Assembly (NCBI GenBank): GCA_900769115.1
Contig: CAAGFJ010000096.1
Location: 1-64,000 of the forward strand
Direction of reading: 5' to 3'
Origin: Lachnospiraceae bacterium
Lineage (GTDB): Bacteria; Bacillota; Clostridia; Lachnospirales; Lachnospiraceae
DNA: 64,000 nucleotides
Under the pieces are notes generated by a model. It did not search any database. It was not told where the DNA came from and worked only from the letters and a program-made list of their open reading frames with translations. Position numbers and translations under genes: made by a program. Shown in pieces: positions 24,507 through 34,600 of this stretch. Every line of letters starts with the position of its first letter. Positions within the stretch are counted from its first letter, which is position 1.

Positions 24507-25793
24507 CTATGGATTACAGTTCTTACAAGGTTCATACCCTTGTTCAATCAAAGCCTCCCGCGACTGCGTTGACACGACCTTATTCGTCTCCGACATTCGT
24601 TTCACACTGGCACACGTTGGGCGATGGAATTTCTTCGTATTTGCATTCAAAATATAATCACCCTGTTCTGCACTGCCATCTGATGTATCCGTTGCCACAC
24701 CATTGTTATCTACATTATCCGTATCAACCGAACCTGTCCCTTCCGGTCGGCTGCCTTTCGCACTTCCCGTCGGCTCACCCGCCTGCCAGCTCTCGGAAGG
24801 ACTTGCATTCCATGTGATCGTACTGCCATCCGATGTTGCCACGATCGTACCCTGTTCATCGGTACGGAACACCTTGACTCCCATTGCCCGCAATTGATTC
24901 AACACACCCGCTCTCGGATGCCCATAGGAATTGCCTTCCCCACAACTGATCACGCAGTATGTCGGATGAACCGCCGTCAAAAAATCTTCTGTATTGGCCG
25001 TATCTGCACCATGATGTGCCGCCTTAAAGACATCTGATTGTACCGTCAATCCACTCGCCAACATATCCTGTTCTGCTGCCTTTTCCGCATCTCCGGTAAA
25101 TAAAAAAGAGGTATCGCCAAATGTCAATCGGAACGCAAGCGAATAGTCATTCGTATTATCTCCATAATTCTTATTGGTATCCGTAAGAATCTGAAACTGC
25201 GCCTTACCAAGTGAATAGATCTCGCCCTGTTTCGGTGTAACCACCTGTTGTTCCCGCTGCCCGATCGTCCGGATCAATTCCTCATACGTCTTTGTGTCAC
25301 TTGCACATGCCGGAAGCATGACCGTATCACAATCGATCTTATAAAGAACGACATCCATTCCGCCAATGTGGTCCGCATCCGGATGCGTTCCAACTGCATA
25401 CGTTAAATGATCCACATTCTGATGCAGCAGATAGGACCACACCGTCGTTCCTTTGTTATTATTGCCGGCATCGATCAACATACTCTGATCTCCCTGCCGG
25501 ATAAGAATGGAATCCCCCTGTCCGACATCGATGTAATGCACCTCTAATGTATCACCATCTTCCAACGAATTCTCATCAGCGCTTCCGTAATTTCCTATCT
25601 GTTCATCTGTCTCAAGCCCAGCAGCGGCATTTTCCTGCACATTACCGTTATCCTGTACTTCGCTGTTTTCATCTGCCATTGTTGTTATGGTTGTGCTTTC
25701 CTGTGTTGTCACACCCTCATCCACAGAACACCCCACAAGACAGCCACACCAACTCATGATCAAAAATAAGATCGTCCATAATTTCTTATTCAT
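24507..25793 (-). CDS. ComEC/Rec2-like metallo-beta-lactamase lipoprotein
   Basis: Surface lipoprotein of 428 residues with lipobox LVGC. The central metallo-beta-lactamase domain (about 80-310) resembles the free-standing domain of ComEC: IDVGQGDSILIRQGDQSMLI, the metal-binding THPDADHIGG, FLFTGDAEKAAEQDML and AAHHGAD. ComEC-like domains are thought to degrade DNA or other phosphodiesters. The last 45 residues carry a small cysteine/histidine module (KFHRPTCASV and PCKNCNP) seen again in the pilus TadE-like protein of this window. Substrate is unproven. No competence gene is adjacent. Confidence 0.85.
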   Translation of the reverse strand: MNKKLWTILFLIMSWCGCLVGCSVDEGVTTQESTTITTMADENSEVQDNGNVQENAAAGLETDEQIGNYGSADENSLEDGDTLEVHYIDVGQGDSILIRQGDQSMLIDAGNNNKGTTVWSYLLHQNVDHLTYAVGTHPDADHIGGMDVVLYKIDCDTVMLPACASDTKTYEELIRTIGQREQQVVTPKQGEIYSLGKAQFQILTDTNKNYGDNTNDYSLAFRLTFGDTSFLFTGDAEKAAEQDMLASGLTVQSDVFKAAHHGADTANTEDFLTAVHPTYCVISCGEGNSYGHPRAGVLNQLRAMGVKVFRTDEQGTIVATSDGSTITWNASPSESWQAGEPTGSAKGSRPEGTGSVDTDNVDNNGVATDTSDGSAEQGDYILNANTKKFHRPTCASVKRMSETNKVVSTQSREALIEQGYEPCKNCNP

Positions 25794-25834
25794 TTCTTCT
25801 ATCTCCCATTATTAAAATATCCCATTACCAGATC

Positions 25835-25884
25835 GAGGCGAATCAATATAACATATCACAATTCCTGTTATATCAATTCACCTC
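25835..25884 (-). terminator. Long imperfect hairpin after the expansin gene
   Basis: 19-base arms match at 16 positions around a 12-base loop, starting 15 bases after the stop. There is no clear U tract, so it may protect the mRNA end rather than terminate. Confidence 0.5.
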
Positions 25885-25899
25885 TCATGATTGCTGCTA

Positions 25900-26979
25900 T
25901 CAGTATGGGAAGTTCGCTGCCCCATTTACCGGTGTTCCTGTCGTATTCATTGAGATTCCGGTATCAATCAGTACATGCCCATAGAAGTCTGTCACCCGGA
26001 ATGTAAATGGTCCTGCTCCCATTCCCGATGCCGCCGTAAAATAATTATATTCCTGTCGTGGCAGCTCGACATATGCGTTCTTCGCTGTATCAAAATATTC
26101 TAATTTCTTAATCGGATACCGGTGATTGCGCACCTGCACTTCCGCCCAATACTGGGAGCTTGTCGGTTTGAACACATACTGAATCGGCTCCGTTGTCGGA
26201 AGCGGAACGATCTTCCAGGAGATCTTCATTCTTCCGGTCACAAGTGGTTCGATCTGCTGAAAAGTCTTTCTCGTCAGATCAATATCTCCCTTCTTTCCTT
26301 CTGGCAGACGATCTGTAATCACAACATTGACCTTATCCCCGTCCTTATCCGTAATCTCAATATAGGCACCTGCTAACCCATTCATATAATCCTCATTGTT
26401 CATTGCTGCTGTATAATATGTATTTTCCATGTAATCAATATTGGCTGCACCACCGGATTCCCGATCATAATAAGTTCCCTCACCGGTATGTACCTGATCT
26501 AAAGAATACTCTCCCGCGTCCTGATTCTTCGTATCCTCACTTGGTGCAGCGGAAGTATTATTCTTTTCATCGGAAGGTTTCTCTGCTGTGTTCTGACCTT
26601 GTTCGGTCGTCTTCTCTGTAGTTGCCTTTTCCGTTGTCGCTTCGGTTGTCTTTTCAATCAATTCCTCATCCGTAGGTATGATAATACTGATTACAGTAAT
26701 CTTACAACGATATTTCTTCTTTCCAATCTTCGCCGTAATCGTCGTTTTCCCAGCCTTTTTTGCCCGTACTTTTCCTTTCTGATTGACTGTTGCAACCTTC
26801 TTATTACCGCTAGACCACTTCGCTTTCTTCCGGCTTCCTTTTACCTTCAGGGTAACCTTCTGCCCAACTGATATCGTAAGCTTTGTCTTAGTTAACCGAG
26901 TCTTTGCCTGTGCTGGCTGCCCACTCAATCCTACGACACATAGCAGTATTACCAATACACCATATAAAAATCTTCTCAT
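25900..26979 (-). CDS. Secreted bacterial expansin-like protein with N-terminal Ig-like domain
   Basis: Secreted protein of 359 residues. A signal peptide (to about 25, QPAQA) is followed by a short bacterial Ig-like domain (about 28-98; WSSGNKKVATVNQKGKVRA), then a Thr/Glu linker. The C-terminal part (about 155-359) is an expansin: the double-psi beta-barrel with GEGTYYDRESGGAANIDY and VVITDRLPEGKKGDIDLT, then a cellulose-binding-like domain. Expansins loosen cellulose or peptidoglycan without hydrolysis. In a gut-type Firmicute a plant-cell-wall role is plausible. Confidence 0.85.
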   Translation of the reverse strand: MRRFLYGVLVILLCVVGLSGQPAQAKTRLTKTKLTISVGQKVTLKVKGSRKKAKWSSGNKKVATVNQKGKVRAKKAGKTTITAKIGKKKYRCKITVISIIIPTDEELIEKTTEATTEKATTEKTTEQGQNTAEKPSDEKNNTSAAPSEDTKNQDAGEYSLDQVHTGEGTYYDRESGGAANIDYMENTYYTAAMNNEDYMNGLAGAYIEITDKDGDKVNVVITDRLPEGKKGDIDLTRKTFQQIEPLVTGRMKISWKIVPLPTTEPIQYVFKPTSSQYWAEVQVRNHRYPIKKLEYFDTAKNAYVELPRQEYNYFTAASGMGAGPFTFRVTDFYGHVLIDTGISMNTTGTPVNGAANFPY

Positions 26980-27143
26980 CCTGCACCCCCATATTTTCTT
27001 TCATTATGCGTCCATCCTGTTATACCAGAAGTTCTCCTGCTTTATAGGAACATTTTATATAAGATTCATTATACCTTTCCATTTCTCTTGTGTAAATAAT
27101 ATTATACGCAGTTCATAATCCGGACAAATCGCTGTGTTCTTTT

Positions 27144-28979
27144 TTATTCACAATTTCCGCACCAAAGGAACTCATATCCTTTTAATCTTACATTTTTTAA
27201 TTCCACCCTTTCACTCGTCAACAGATTACGATACACCCCTGCTTCCTGCATCCACGCTGTCTTCTCCTGCCCGCTGAAGTTGAATATTCCAAAGAATCTT
27301 CTCCCCTTATATTCCCGCAATATGCAAAGGATACTGTCATCATGTACGTCATATGTATACATATCTGCATCTTTATCAAATGTTATCTCCTGTCTGCGAA
27401 TCTTTTCTAACCTGTCAAGTGTCTGAAATATTTTCCCTTGTACAGTTGCAAAATCGTTCTTCTTTCTTACAAGATTCCACAGAAATTTCCCACGGTGTAT
27501 ATACCTTGAATCGATACATTTTTCAGGATCCTTTTTATAATTATAATCATTCACCTGCCCCAATTCATCGCCGCTGTATAACATTGGTATTCCAGACTGT
27601 GCCAACATATATGCATGCAGCATAATATCCTCTCCGATCGCTGTCTCCATAGCTTTTTCATCCTGTTCAAATCCAGCCTTTTCAATTCCACACATCGATG
27701 CAGTTGTCCCACAAAAACGTGCATCCTGTGTTATTGGATCATCATTATATAGTTCCCCACGACTCACACTTCCCTGAATTTTTCCTGTAAAATAATCATT
27801 CAGATAACGCTTATGTGGAACTTCTTCTATTCCCCACTGCTTCATTTTCTCATAATCCAATCCCCATCCGATATCATCATGGCAGCGTAGATAATTTAAA
27901 AATACATATTGCTTCGGCAGCCCATTCACAATATCCAGCTGCTTTTTCAACAGTCTGATATCGCTTGTTGCTATACTATTCCAGGTCGTTGCCATGGTTG
28001 TCACATTATAAAGCATATGACATTCCGGTTTTTCTACCGTACCAAAATATGGCACTACCTTTTCCGGCTCCATCACAACTTCGCCAAGAAGCAAAACACC
28101 CGGGCATACTATTTCCGCTATCATGCGCATCATACGGACAATTGTATGCACCTGTTTCAGATTTCTACAACTGCTTCCAAGTTCTTTCCAGATATATGGT
28201 ACTGCATCAATTCTTACAACATCTATTCCCTGATTTGCCAGATACAGAAAGTTATACATCATCTCATTAAACACTCTCGGATTACGATAATTCAAATCCC
28301 ACTGATAGGGATAAAATGTTGTCATCACATAATGACCTATCTCCGGAAGGTAAGTAAAATTCCCCGGTGCTGTTGTCGGAAACACCTGTGGTACCTTCTC
28401 TTCATACTTTTTCGGTATCTCATCACTGTCATAGAAGAAATATCTGCTCATATATTCTCCCTCTCCGGCTCTGGCACGTTTTGCCCATTCATGATCTTCC
28501 GAAGTATGATTCATGACAAAGTCCATACACACATTGATTCCTTCTTCATGACACTTTTCTGCCAGTTCTGCAAGATCCTTCATCGTCCCCAGATCCGGAC
28601 GCACCTTGCGAAAATCACTCACCGCATAACCTCCATCCGATCTTCCTTTTGGTGTATCCAGAAATGGCATCAGGTGCAGGCAATTGATATTGCATTCTTT
28701 CAGATACGGAATTTTTTCTTTTACACCCCTCATATTTCCCGCAAAATTATCTATATAAAGCATCATGCCAAGCATATCTTTCCCATGATACCAATCGGCT
28801 TCGTTCTCTCTTTTCAGATCTCTTTCTTTTAACTTTTTATTGCGGCATTTATAATACTCATACATCTGCGAACACAATTCCGCAAACATATCATCATTCT
28901 GATAAAGTTCCATGTAAAGCCACCTGAGTTCATCGTGATGTTTTTCTAATCTATGCTGAAAGATACTATCTTTTTTCAT
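27144..28979 (-). CDS. GH13 amylosucrase/sucrose hydrolase-like enzyme
   Basis: Glycoside hydrolase of 611 residues, like GH13 subfamily 4 (amylosucrase and sucrose hydrolase). The catalytic residues fit: nucleophile Asp in VVRIDAVPYIWK (about 256), acid/base Glu in LLGEVVMEPE (about 297) and transition-state Asp in RCHDDIGWG (about 368). It has no signal peptide, so it acts in the cytosol. Last gene of the sugar operon, it would split or transglucosylate the sucrose left when the alpha-galactosidase acts on raffinose. Sucrose phosphorylase is the more common partner and is shorter. Confidence 0.85.
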   Translation of the reverse strand: MKKDSIFQHRLEKHHDELRWLYMELYQNDDMFAELCSQMYEYYKCRNKKLKERDLKRENEADWYHGKDMLGMMLYIDNFAGNMRGVKEKIPYLKECNINCLHLMPFLDTPKGRSDGGYAVSDFRKVRPDLGTMKDLAELAEKCHEEGINVCMDFVMNHTSEDHEWAKRARAGEGEYMSRYFFYDSDEIPKKYEEKVPQVFPTTAPGNFTYLPEIGHYVMTTFYPYQWDLNYRNPRVFNEMMYNFLYLANQGIDVVRIDAVPYIWKELGSSCRNLKQVHTIVRMMRMIAEIVCPGVLLLGEVVMEPEKVVPYFGTVEKPECHMLYNVTTMATTWNSIATSDIRLLKKQLDIVNGLPKQYVFLNYLRCHDDIGWGLDYEKMKQWGIEEVPHKRYLNDYFTGKIQGSVSRGELYNDDPITQDARFCGTTASMCGIEKAGFEQDEKAMETAIGEDIMLHAYMLAQSGIPMLYSGDELGQVNDYNYKKDPEKCIDSRYIHRGKFLWNLVRKKNDFATVQGKIFQTLDRLEKIRRQEITFDKDADMYTYDVHDDSILCILREYKGRRFFGIFNFSGQEKTAWMQEAGVYRNLLTSERVELKNVRLKGYEFLWCGNCE

Positions 28980-29030
28980 TTCTCTTTTTCCTCTCTTCCT
29001 TTAACCAATCTTCCTGCTTATTGTATTAAA

Positions 29031-29070
29031 AATGCAGAAGAAACCGCTTATTAACAACTCCTCCTGCATT
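29031..29070 (-). terminator. Hairpin between the alpha-galactosidase and GH13 genes
   Basis: AATGCAGGAGGA pairs with TTCTTCTGCATT (some G-U) on the minus strand, followed by a short T-rich run. It may partly terminate transcription and lower GH13 expression. Confidence 0.6.
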
Positions 29071-29086
29071 TACAGATTCTTATATT

Positions 29087-31273
29087 CTACTCTTCTGCCA
29101 CCAGATGCATCTGATATGCCTTGAATTCTCCCATCTCTACAGGCATCGGGATTCCTGCTTCCATAAGTGCTGCACCATTATAAATCTTGCCTGTTTCTGT
29201 ATCACGATAAAATGCACTGCATTTCAGTCCCTGAAGATTTACATAATTCACAGTCATATTTCCATGGATTTCCTGCATCACTACATTCAGAAGTGCTTCT
29301 TTCTGATCTTCCGATACAAATGCCCAGGCTGCATATTTCTCCTTCGCCGGATCAGACAACCGATAGTACAGCCCCGTCTGAATCAGTGGTGCGAACTTTC
29401 GATATTCTTCTACCTGTAACCGGATCTCTTCCTTCTCTTCTTCAGAAAGTTTTCCAAGATTCAGTTCATAACCAAATGTTCCGGCCATTGCTGTCACACC
29501 TCTGGTATGCAAAGATATAATTCTTCCTGTCTGATGATTCGGCACTGCCGATACATGCGAACCTACAGCAGATATCGGATAGCCGAACGATGTACCATAC
29601 TGAATCTGCATTCTGTCCAATGCATCCGTATTATCACTGCACCAGATCTGCGGGGTATAATACATCATTCCTGCATCAAATCTTCCTCCACCGCCACTGC
29701 ATCCTTCGATCAGCAGATCCGGATATCTGGTCACGATTCTTTCCAGAAAATCATACAGGCCAAGCACATAATCATACATAACCCTGCCCTGATCTTTCGT
29801 CCCTCTTGAAAACACATCCATCAGACTGCGGTTCATATCCCATTTCACATACTCAATATTTCCCTGATCCAGAACTTTACAGATTTGATCAAATATATAA
29901 TCTACAACGTCCTTTCTTGAAAAATCTAACACCAATTGGTTTCTTCCACGAACCGGATTTCTTCCCGGAATAGTAAGTGCCCAGTCCGGATGTTCTCTGT
30001 ACAGATCACTGTCTTCTGAAATCATCTCCGGCTCTATCCAAATTCCAAATTTTACACCCAGATCATTGATCTTCTGTATCAAATTTCCAAGTGTTCCGCC
30101 AAGCTTCTCCTCATTGACAAACCAGTCCCCGAGACCGCTGTTATCATCTTCACGTTTTCCAAACCATCCATCATCCAGCACCAGCATATCAATGCCAACA
30201 TTCTTTGCTTCTTTTGCCAGTTCATATAATGTATCACCATCAAAATCAAAGTATGCTGCTTCCCAGCTATTCACCAGAACCGGACGGGTACTTTCTTTAT
30301 ATTTTCCTCTGCAGATATGCTGTCTGATACATCGGTGCAGATTCTGCGAAAGCTGATTCATTCCTTTTCCCGAGAACGACAGAATCACTTCTGGTGTGTA
30401 AAACTCTTCTCCATCCTCAAGCGGATACGAGAACATCTCATCCTGCAGGCCAAGAAGTGCACGGGTCTGATCAAACTGGTCTTTCAATGCCTCTCCCTTA
30501 AAATTTCCACTATATACAAATGACATTGCATAACAGTTTCCTTCCCTGTCTGTCGTATGTTCCTCTGCCAATATCATCATCGGATTGTACTGATGACTTG
30601 ATGTCCCTCTTACACTTCCGATTACATGGCTTCCGTGTGCAATCTGTTCTCTCTGCATGGTTCTTTCCATCGCATGTCTTCCATAGAATGTCAGAAGATC
30701 ATATTTGCCATGAACAAAATCAAGACACGCAGACTGTGCTTTCCGGATAACAATCTTTCCATTGCCATGATAAGCAATCTTTGCACTTCTGGTGATCACA
30801 TCATAGTCCGGAAGCACCCCATACAGAAGTGTCACCTCTACTCCTGTAACCATATCTTCCATTGTAATCTCAAGCGTCTGACTTTCCGTTTCATCCGCAT
30901 AGACTGCAGGAAGTCCTGGTATTTTATATTTCCCATTAGAAATACGATGCGAACGATATCTGAGATCACACGCTGTACTTCCATCCGCATTCTCAATAAT
31001 CAAAGCTGTACTTCTATAATCCCCTGTTCCATAACTTGGATACTCCTGCGGAAGTGCATCCATTGAATAGGTTCTATCACTTCCTGCATCATATGGATTT
31101 CCAGAAAACCCTCTGTCATAATATGTCAGAAGATAATCCATACAGCTTCCATCTGTCTTCTTTCCATAGTAAAGATGAAGAAGGAATCCAAAACGATCCA
31201 CCTGCATCTGATACGTTGTATTTTGAGTCTGTATTGTAAATGTCTTGTCTGCTTCACAGTAAACAATTCCCAT
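29087..31273 (-). CDS. GH36 alpha-galactosidase
   Basis: Cytosolic alpha-galactosidase of 728 residues that releases galactose from raffinose, stachyose or melibiose. The catalytic nucleophile Asp is in YVKWDMNRSL (about residue 477) and the acid/base Asp in IWCSDNTDALDRM. Other GH36 marks are VLDDGWFGKREDD and EGCSGGGGRFDAGMM. The length matches the tetrameric GH36 group I enzymes of Firmicutes. It follows the ABC permeases in the same operon. Confidence 0.95.
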   Translation of the reverse strand: MGIVYCEADKTFTIQTQNTTYQMQVDRFGFLLHLYYGKKTDGSCMDYLLTYYDRGFSGNPYDAGSDRTYSMDALPQEYPSYGTGDYRSTALIIENADGSTACDLRYRSHRISNGKYKIPGLPAVYADETESQTLEITMEDMVTGVEVTLLYGVLPDYDVITRSAKIAYHGNGKIVIRKAQSACLDFVHGKYDLLTFYGRHAMERTMQREQIAHGSHVIGSVRGTSSHQYNPMMILAEEHTTDREGNCYAMSFVYSGNFKGEALKDQFDQTRALLGLQDEMFSYPLEDGEEFYTPEVILSFSGKGMNQLSQNLHRCIRQHICRGKYKESTRPVLVNSWEAAYFDFDGDTLYELAKEAKNVGIDMLVLDDGWFGKREDDNSGLGDWFVNEEKLGGTLGNLIQKINDLGVKFGIWIEPEMISEDSDLYREHPDWALTIPGRNPVRGRNQLVLDFSRKDVVDYIFDQICKVLDQGNIEYVKWDMNRSLMDVFSRGTKDQGRVMYDYVLGLYDFLERIVTRYPDLLIEGCSGGGGRFDAGMMYYTPQIWCSDNTDALDRMQIQYGTSFGYPISAVGSHVSAVPNHQTGRIISLHTRGVTAMAGTFGYELNLGKLSEEEKEEIRLQVEEYRKFAPLIQTGLYYRLSDPAKEKYAAWAFVSEDQKEALLNVVMQEIHGNMTVNYVNLQGLKCSAFYRDTETGKIYNGAALMEAGIPMPVEMGEFKAYQMHLVAEE

Positions 31274-31317
31274 TGTTTTATCTCCTTTTTATGCCTCAAA
31301 TTTTATTTGCTTTTTTA

Positions 31318-32160
31318 TTATTTTACAGCTCCATTCACCACACCATTCAGAATATGCTTCTGACAGATCAGATAAAAGACCAGTATTGGCAGAAGTGCCA
31401 GCAGATAGGAAGCAAATGCCAGATTGTAATTCGTTCCAAACTGTGTCTGAAAATTAAGCTGTGCAAGCGGTAATGTATTCTTGCCAGTTCCTGACATGAT
31501 AACCAATGGTGTCATTACATCGTTCCATGTTCCGAGTGCTGTCAGAATGGCTACTGTCGCATGCATTGGTTTCATGACTGGAAAAATAATCTTCCAATAG
31601 GTTGTCCATGTACTTGCTCCATCCACACATGCAGCCTCTTCCAGTGCCATCGGAATATTCGTCAGATATCCGGAATACATCAACACATTCATCGGCATAT
31701 AAAATACCAAATATAAAATAATAACTCCGGCTCTGTTCGCAAGTCCCATCTGTGCCGTCTGTTTTACCACCGGCATCATCAGAATTGCAAATGGTACGAA
31801 CATACCACTGACAACATAAAAATAAATAAACTTATAAAATTTATTATGTGCTTTATTCCTTGCAATTGCATATCCAAGCAGTGAGTGGATCAGAATTGCA
31901 AGTACTACCGTCACGATTGTGATCAACAGACTGTTTCCCAGAGAATTCCAGAAATCCGTTACTTTCATTGCCTCTGTAAAATTATCCAGACTGAAATGCT
32001 TTGGAAGTGATAAGATTCCTGCAATATCATTCGTCATTTCCGAAGGTTTCTTCAATGCAACGACAACAGTCATATATAATGGAAATATTACAGTGATCAG
32101 CCCTGCGATCAATAAAATCGTGACAGACCAGTTTATTTTTTCTTTCCCAGCTTTCTTCAT
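31318..32160 (-). CDS. Sugar ABC transporter permease (MalG/MsmG type)
   Basis: Inner-membrane permease of 280 residues with six predicted helices. The permease EAA loop is visible (EEAACVDGASTWTTYWKIIF), where it contacts the ATPase. The start is ATG 32160, sharing a base with the stop of the upstream permease gene (TGATG) after AGGAGG; a GTG three bases earlier is possible. It forms a heterodimer with the next permease to import an alpha-galactoside. Confidence 0.92.
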   Translation of the reverse strand: MKKAGKEKINWSVTILLIAGLITVIFPLYMTVVVALKKPSEMTNDIAGILSLPKHFSLDNFTEAMKVTDFWNSLGNSLLITIVTVVLAILIHSLLGYAIARNKAHNKFYKFIYFYVVSGMFVPFAILMMPVVKQTAQMGLANRAGVIILYLVFYMPMNVLMYSGYLTNIPMALEEAACVDGASTWTTYWKIIFPVMKPMHATVAILTALGTWNDVMTPLVIMSGTGKNTLPLAQLNFQTQFGTNYNLAFASYLLALLPILVFYLICQKHILNGVVNGAVK

Positions 32161-33047
32161 CACAACTGTTCCTCCTTCTTACCGGTGATAGTCATCTGTG
32201 CTACCGAGATCACTACGATCACAATAAAGAAAATGACTGCATTTGCACTCTGAAATCCGAACTGACCACCACTCATTCCGTTATTATAAATCAAGTATGA
32301 AATAGATTCTGTGCTCTGGGCAGGACCACCTTTGGTCAATGCCATGATCTGATCGAATACCATCAGAAAGTTTTTCACACTCAAAACCATATTAATAGAA
32401 AAAAATGGAATGATCAGTGGAAATGTCAGGTTCTTGAATTTCTTCCATCCTGTGGCTCCGTCAATGGCACCTGCTTCATATACATCCTCCGGAACGGTCT
32501 GAAGTCCCGAAATATAAATGATTGTGTTCATTGCAATCGACTGCCATGCACACACGATTACGATTGCAATCCAGGCAAGATTTATATTAGAAAGCATACT
32601 GGAACTAAGCGCTTTACTTCCGATCATTTTCCCAAACACCGGAAGAATATAAGTAAAAAAGTAGTTAAATATATATCCTACCACCAGTGCTCCTAATACA
32701 TTCGGGATAAAATATGCACCTCGAAGTGCACTTTTAAACTTAATCTTACTATTCAGTCCAAGAGCCATCAGAAGACTCAATACATTTGTCAGGATTGTCG
32801 CTGCAATTGCCAGTTTAAATGTAAAGAAATAAGATCCTCCGACTCTGGAATCCGTAAAGAGATCTTTATAGTTCCGAAGCCCTACCCAGTCGTAACTTCC
32901 ATAACCTTTAAAGTTTGTAAAACTGTAGATGACACCTTTTATCAGCGGCAGCGTATTGAAGCAGAAAAATAATGCAACAATCGGAATCGTGATCAGAAGA
33001 AATGTCCGCTTTCTATCATTTAATTTATTCTTTTTCATCATACCCAC
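32160..33047 (-). CDS. Sugar ABC transporter permease (MalF/MsmF type)
   Basis: Permease of 295 residues, partner of the MalG-type protein, with six helices and the loop YEAGAIDGATGWKKFKNLTF contacting the ATPase. It lies 36 bases after the binding-protein gene. No ATPase gene is present in the locus, so a shared MsmK-type ATPase encoded elsewhere must energise it, as is usual in Firmicutes. Confidence 0.92.
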   Translation of the reverse strand: MGMMKKNKLNDRKRTFLLITIPIVALFFCFNTLPLIKGVIYSFTNFKGYGSYDWVGLRNYKDLFTDSRVGGSYFFTFKLAIAATILTNVLSLLMALGLNSKIKFKSALRGAYFIPNVLGALVVGYIFNYFFTYILPVFGKMIGSKALSSSMLSNINLAWIAIVIVCAWQSIAMNTIIYISGLQTVPEDVYEAGAIDGATGWKKFKNLTFPLIIPFFSINMVLSVKNFLMVFDQIMALTKGGPAQSTESISYLIYNNGMSGGQFGFQSANAVIFFIVIVVISVAQMTITGKKEEQL

Positions 33048-33083
33048 TCCTTAAACTTCTGTATTATCAGCAACTTTGCTATC

Positions 33084-34367
33084 TTAATCATTATGTGATT
33101 TCTCGTAATCTTCAACTTTGCGGATAATATCACGATTGTATCTTACCCAGTCTGTATCGAATTTTTTAAGAAATGCATTTGTATCTTTTTTCATCAAAAA
33201 TGTCTGAATCTGTGCATCTACAGCCATTTCCGATGGATAATAATGATCCTGGAAATCAGACATCTTTCCCTCTTTGATATATTCCGTCACCCCACTTAAT
33301 GTGGATGCCAATTTAAATTCACCTTCTTTACAAGGTACTGCTTTCTGTTCATCCAGATATGCCTGCACATTTTCGTCTTTTAACAGAAAATCTAAAACTT
33401 CATATGCTGCTTCCTTATTCTCACAGTCTTTCATTACACAAAACTGAAGGTCAATTCCCGAATTCAGTTTATTTTCTTCCGCATTGTTACTTGCCGGCAT
33501 TACAAATGAATCAATCTCCATATCCGGGTTGACTGTCTGAATTTGTGGTATAGCGTAACTTCCGATTGTGTACATTGCAGACTCACCTTTTGCAAATGCC
33601 GTACACGCACCGTTGTAATCATACGCAAACGGATCATCCGGTCCATATGGAAGCAGTTCCAGCATACGCTCTGCCACTTCTTTATATTCTTTTGAAAATG
33701 TAGTCTTTCCACGATTCACTTGTGCACATACATCTGCAGGTGCCAGGTCTACCGCAATCGCATTCCACGGTGCAAGACAGGTCCATGTATCTTTAAATCC
33801 AAAATAAAACGGCTGGATTCCTGCATTCTGGATCTCCTGACACAGGTTCATAAGTTCATTCCATGTAGTTGGAATTTCCCATCCATGTTCTTCAAACATC
33901 TCCTTGTTATAAAGAATCCCGGCCGCATTCGCAACGTATGGTACCGCATAAGTTCCTTTTTCCGGAACAAATTCCAGATTTTTATCAATTTCTTTATATG
34001 CTTCCTTAATATCATCCAAACCTTTATAGTCAGAAATATCCATCAGCATATCAGAATCAATAAAGTTTGAATAACTTACCTCTCCTCCAATTCCAATAAT
34101 ATCCGGATTATCCTCACGGACAAACCTTGTCTTCAAAACAGTCATTGCATCATTCGGAGATTCGATTGTAAGATGAATATCATCATGTGTACGGTTGAAT
34201 TCTTCTTCTATTTTTTCAAAAGTTTTTACCGCCTCAGGCTTATACTGCACAAGTTCTATTTCTGTCTTTCCTGTCTTTTCCTTCTGTCCACATCCTTGCA
34301 GCATCATAGCCCCAGCCATTGCAAGAACCAATCCGGCACTTACCAGTTTCCTGTATTTCCTATGCAT
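33084..34367 (-). CDS. Sugar-binding lipoprotein of an ABC transporter
   Basis: Extracellular solute-binding protein family 1, 427 residues, with a lipobox (LQGC) ending the signal peptide. It captures an oligosaccharide, probably raffinose-family given the alpha-galactosidase downstream, and delivers it to the two permeases. It is first of the five-gene operon, divergent from the AraC gene. The substrate is inferred from context. Confidence 0.92.
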   Translation of the reverse strand: MHRKYRKLVSAGLVLAMAGAMMLQGCGQKEKTGKTEIELVQYKPEAVKTFEKIEEEFNRTHDDIHLTIESPNDAMTVLKTRFVREDNPDIIGIGGEVSYSNFIDSDMLMDISDYKGLDDIKEAYKEIDKNLEFVPEKGTYAVPYVANAAGILYNKEMFEEHGWEIPTTWNELMNLCQEIQNAGIQPFYFGFKDTWTCLAPWNAIAVDLAPADVCAQVNRGKTTFSKEYKEVAERMLELLPYGPDDPFAYDYNGACTAFAKGESAMYTIGSYAIPQIQTVNPDMEIDSFVMPASNNAEENKLNSGIDLQFCVMKDCENKEAAYEVLDFLLKDENVQAYLDEQKAVPCKEGEFKLASTLSGVTEYIKEGKMSDFQDHYYPSEMAVDAQIQTFLMKKDTNAFLKKFDTDWVRYNRDIIRKVEDYEKSHND

Positions 34368-34524
34368 ATTCCAAAACTCCTTTTACTCCGTTCCTTCCTG
34401 ATTTTGAACCTTTCCCGGGATATTTTCTTGTTTTCATCGTCAGGTCTTCCTCTTTTTTATTTACAAGCAAATTGTAACATACCATTATACGTCTATAAAT
34501 ACCCTTATTTTATATGTTTTATAG

Positions 34525-34580
34525 CAAAATGCAATTTTTTTCATTATATATTGAAGTCATCTAGCATTTTGGTATATACT
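34525..34580 (+). promoter_or_regulatory. Divergent control region of the sugar locus
   Basis: TTGAAG (34551-34556) with TATATA or TATACT near 34573-34580 is a candidate promoter of the AraC gene. Inverted copies of CAAAATGC (34525-34532) and GCATTTTG (34564-34571) flank it and may be binding sites of the regulator. The rest of the 34368-34600 gap is AT-rich with nothing else recognised. Confidence 0.35.
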
Positions 34581-34600
34581 GATGAAAAAGGAGGCTTTCT

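Noticed and set aside
27909..28832. 307-codon plus-strand reading frame
   Set aside because: Antisense to the GH13 gene, whose catalytic motifs are intact; His/Ile/Arg-rich composition without domains.
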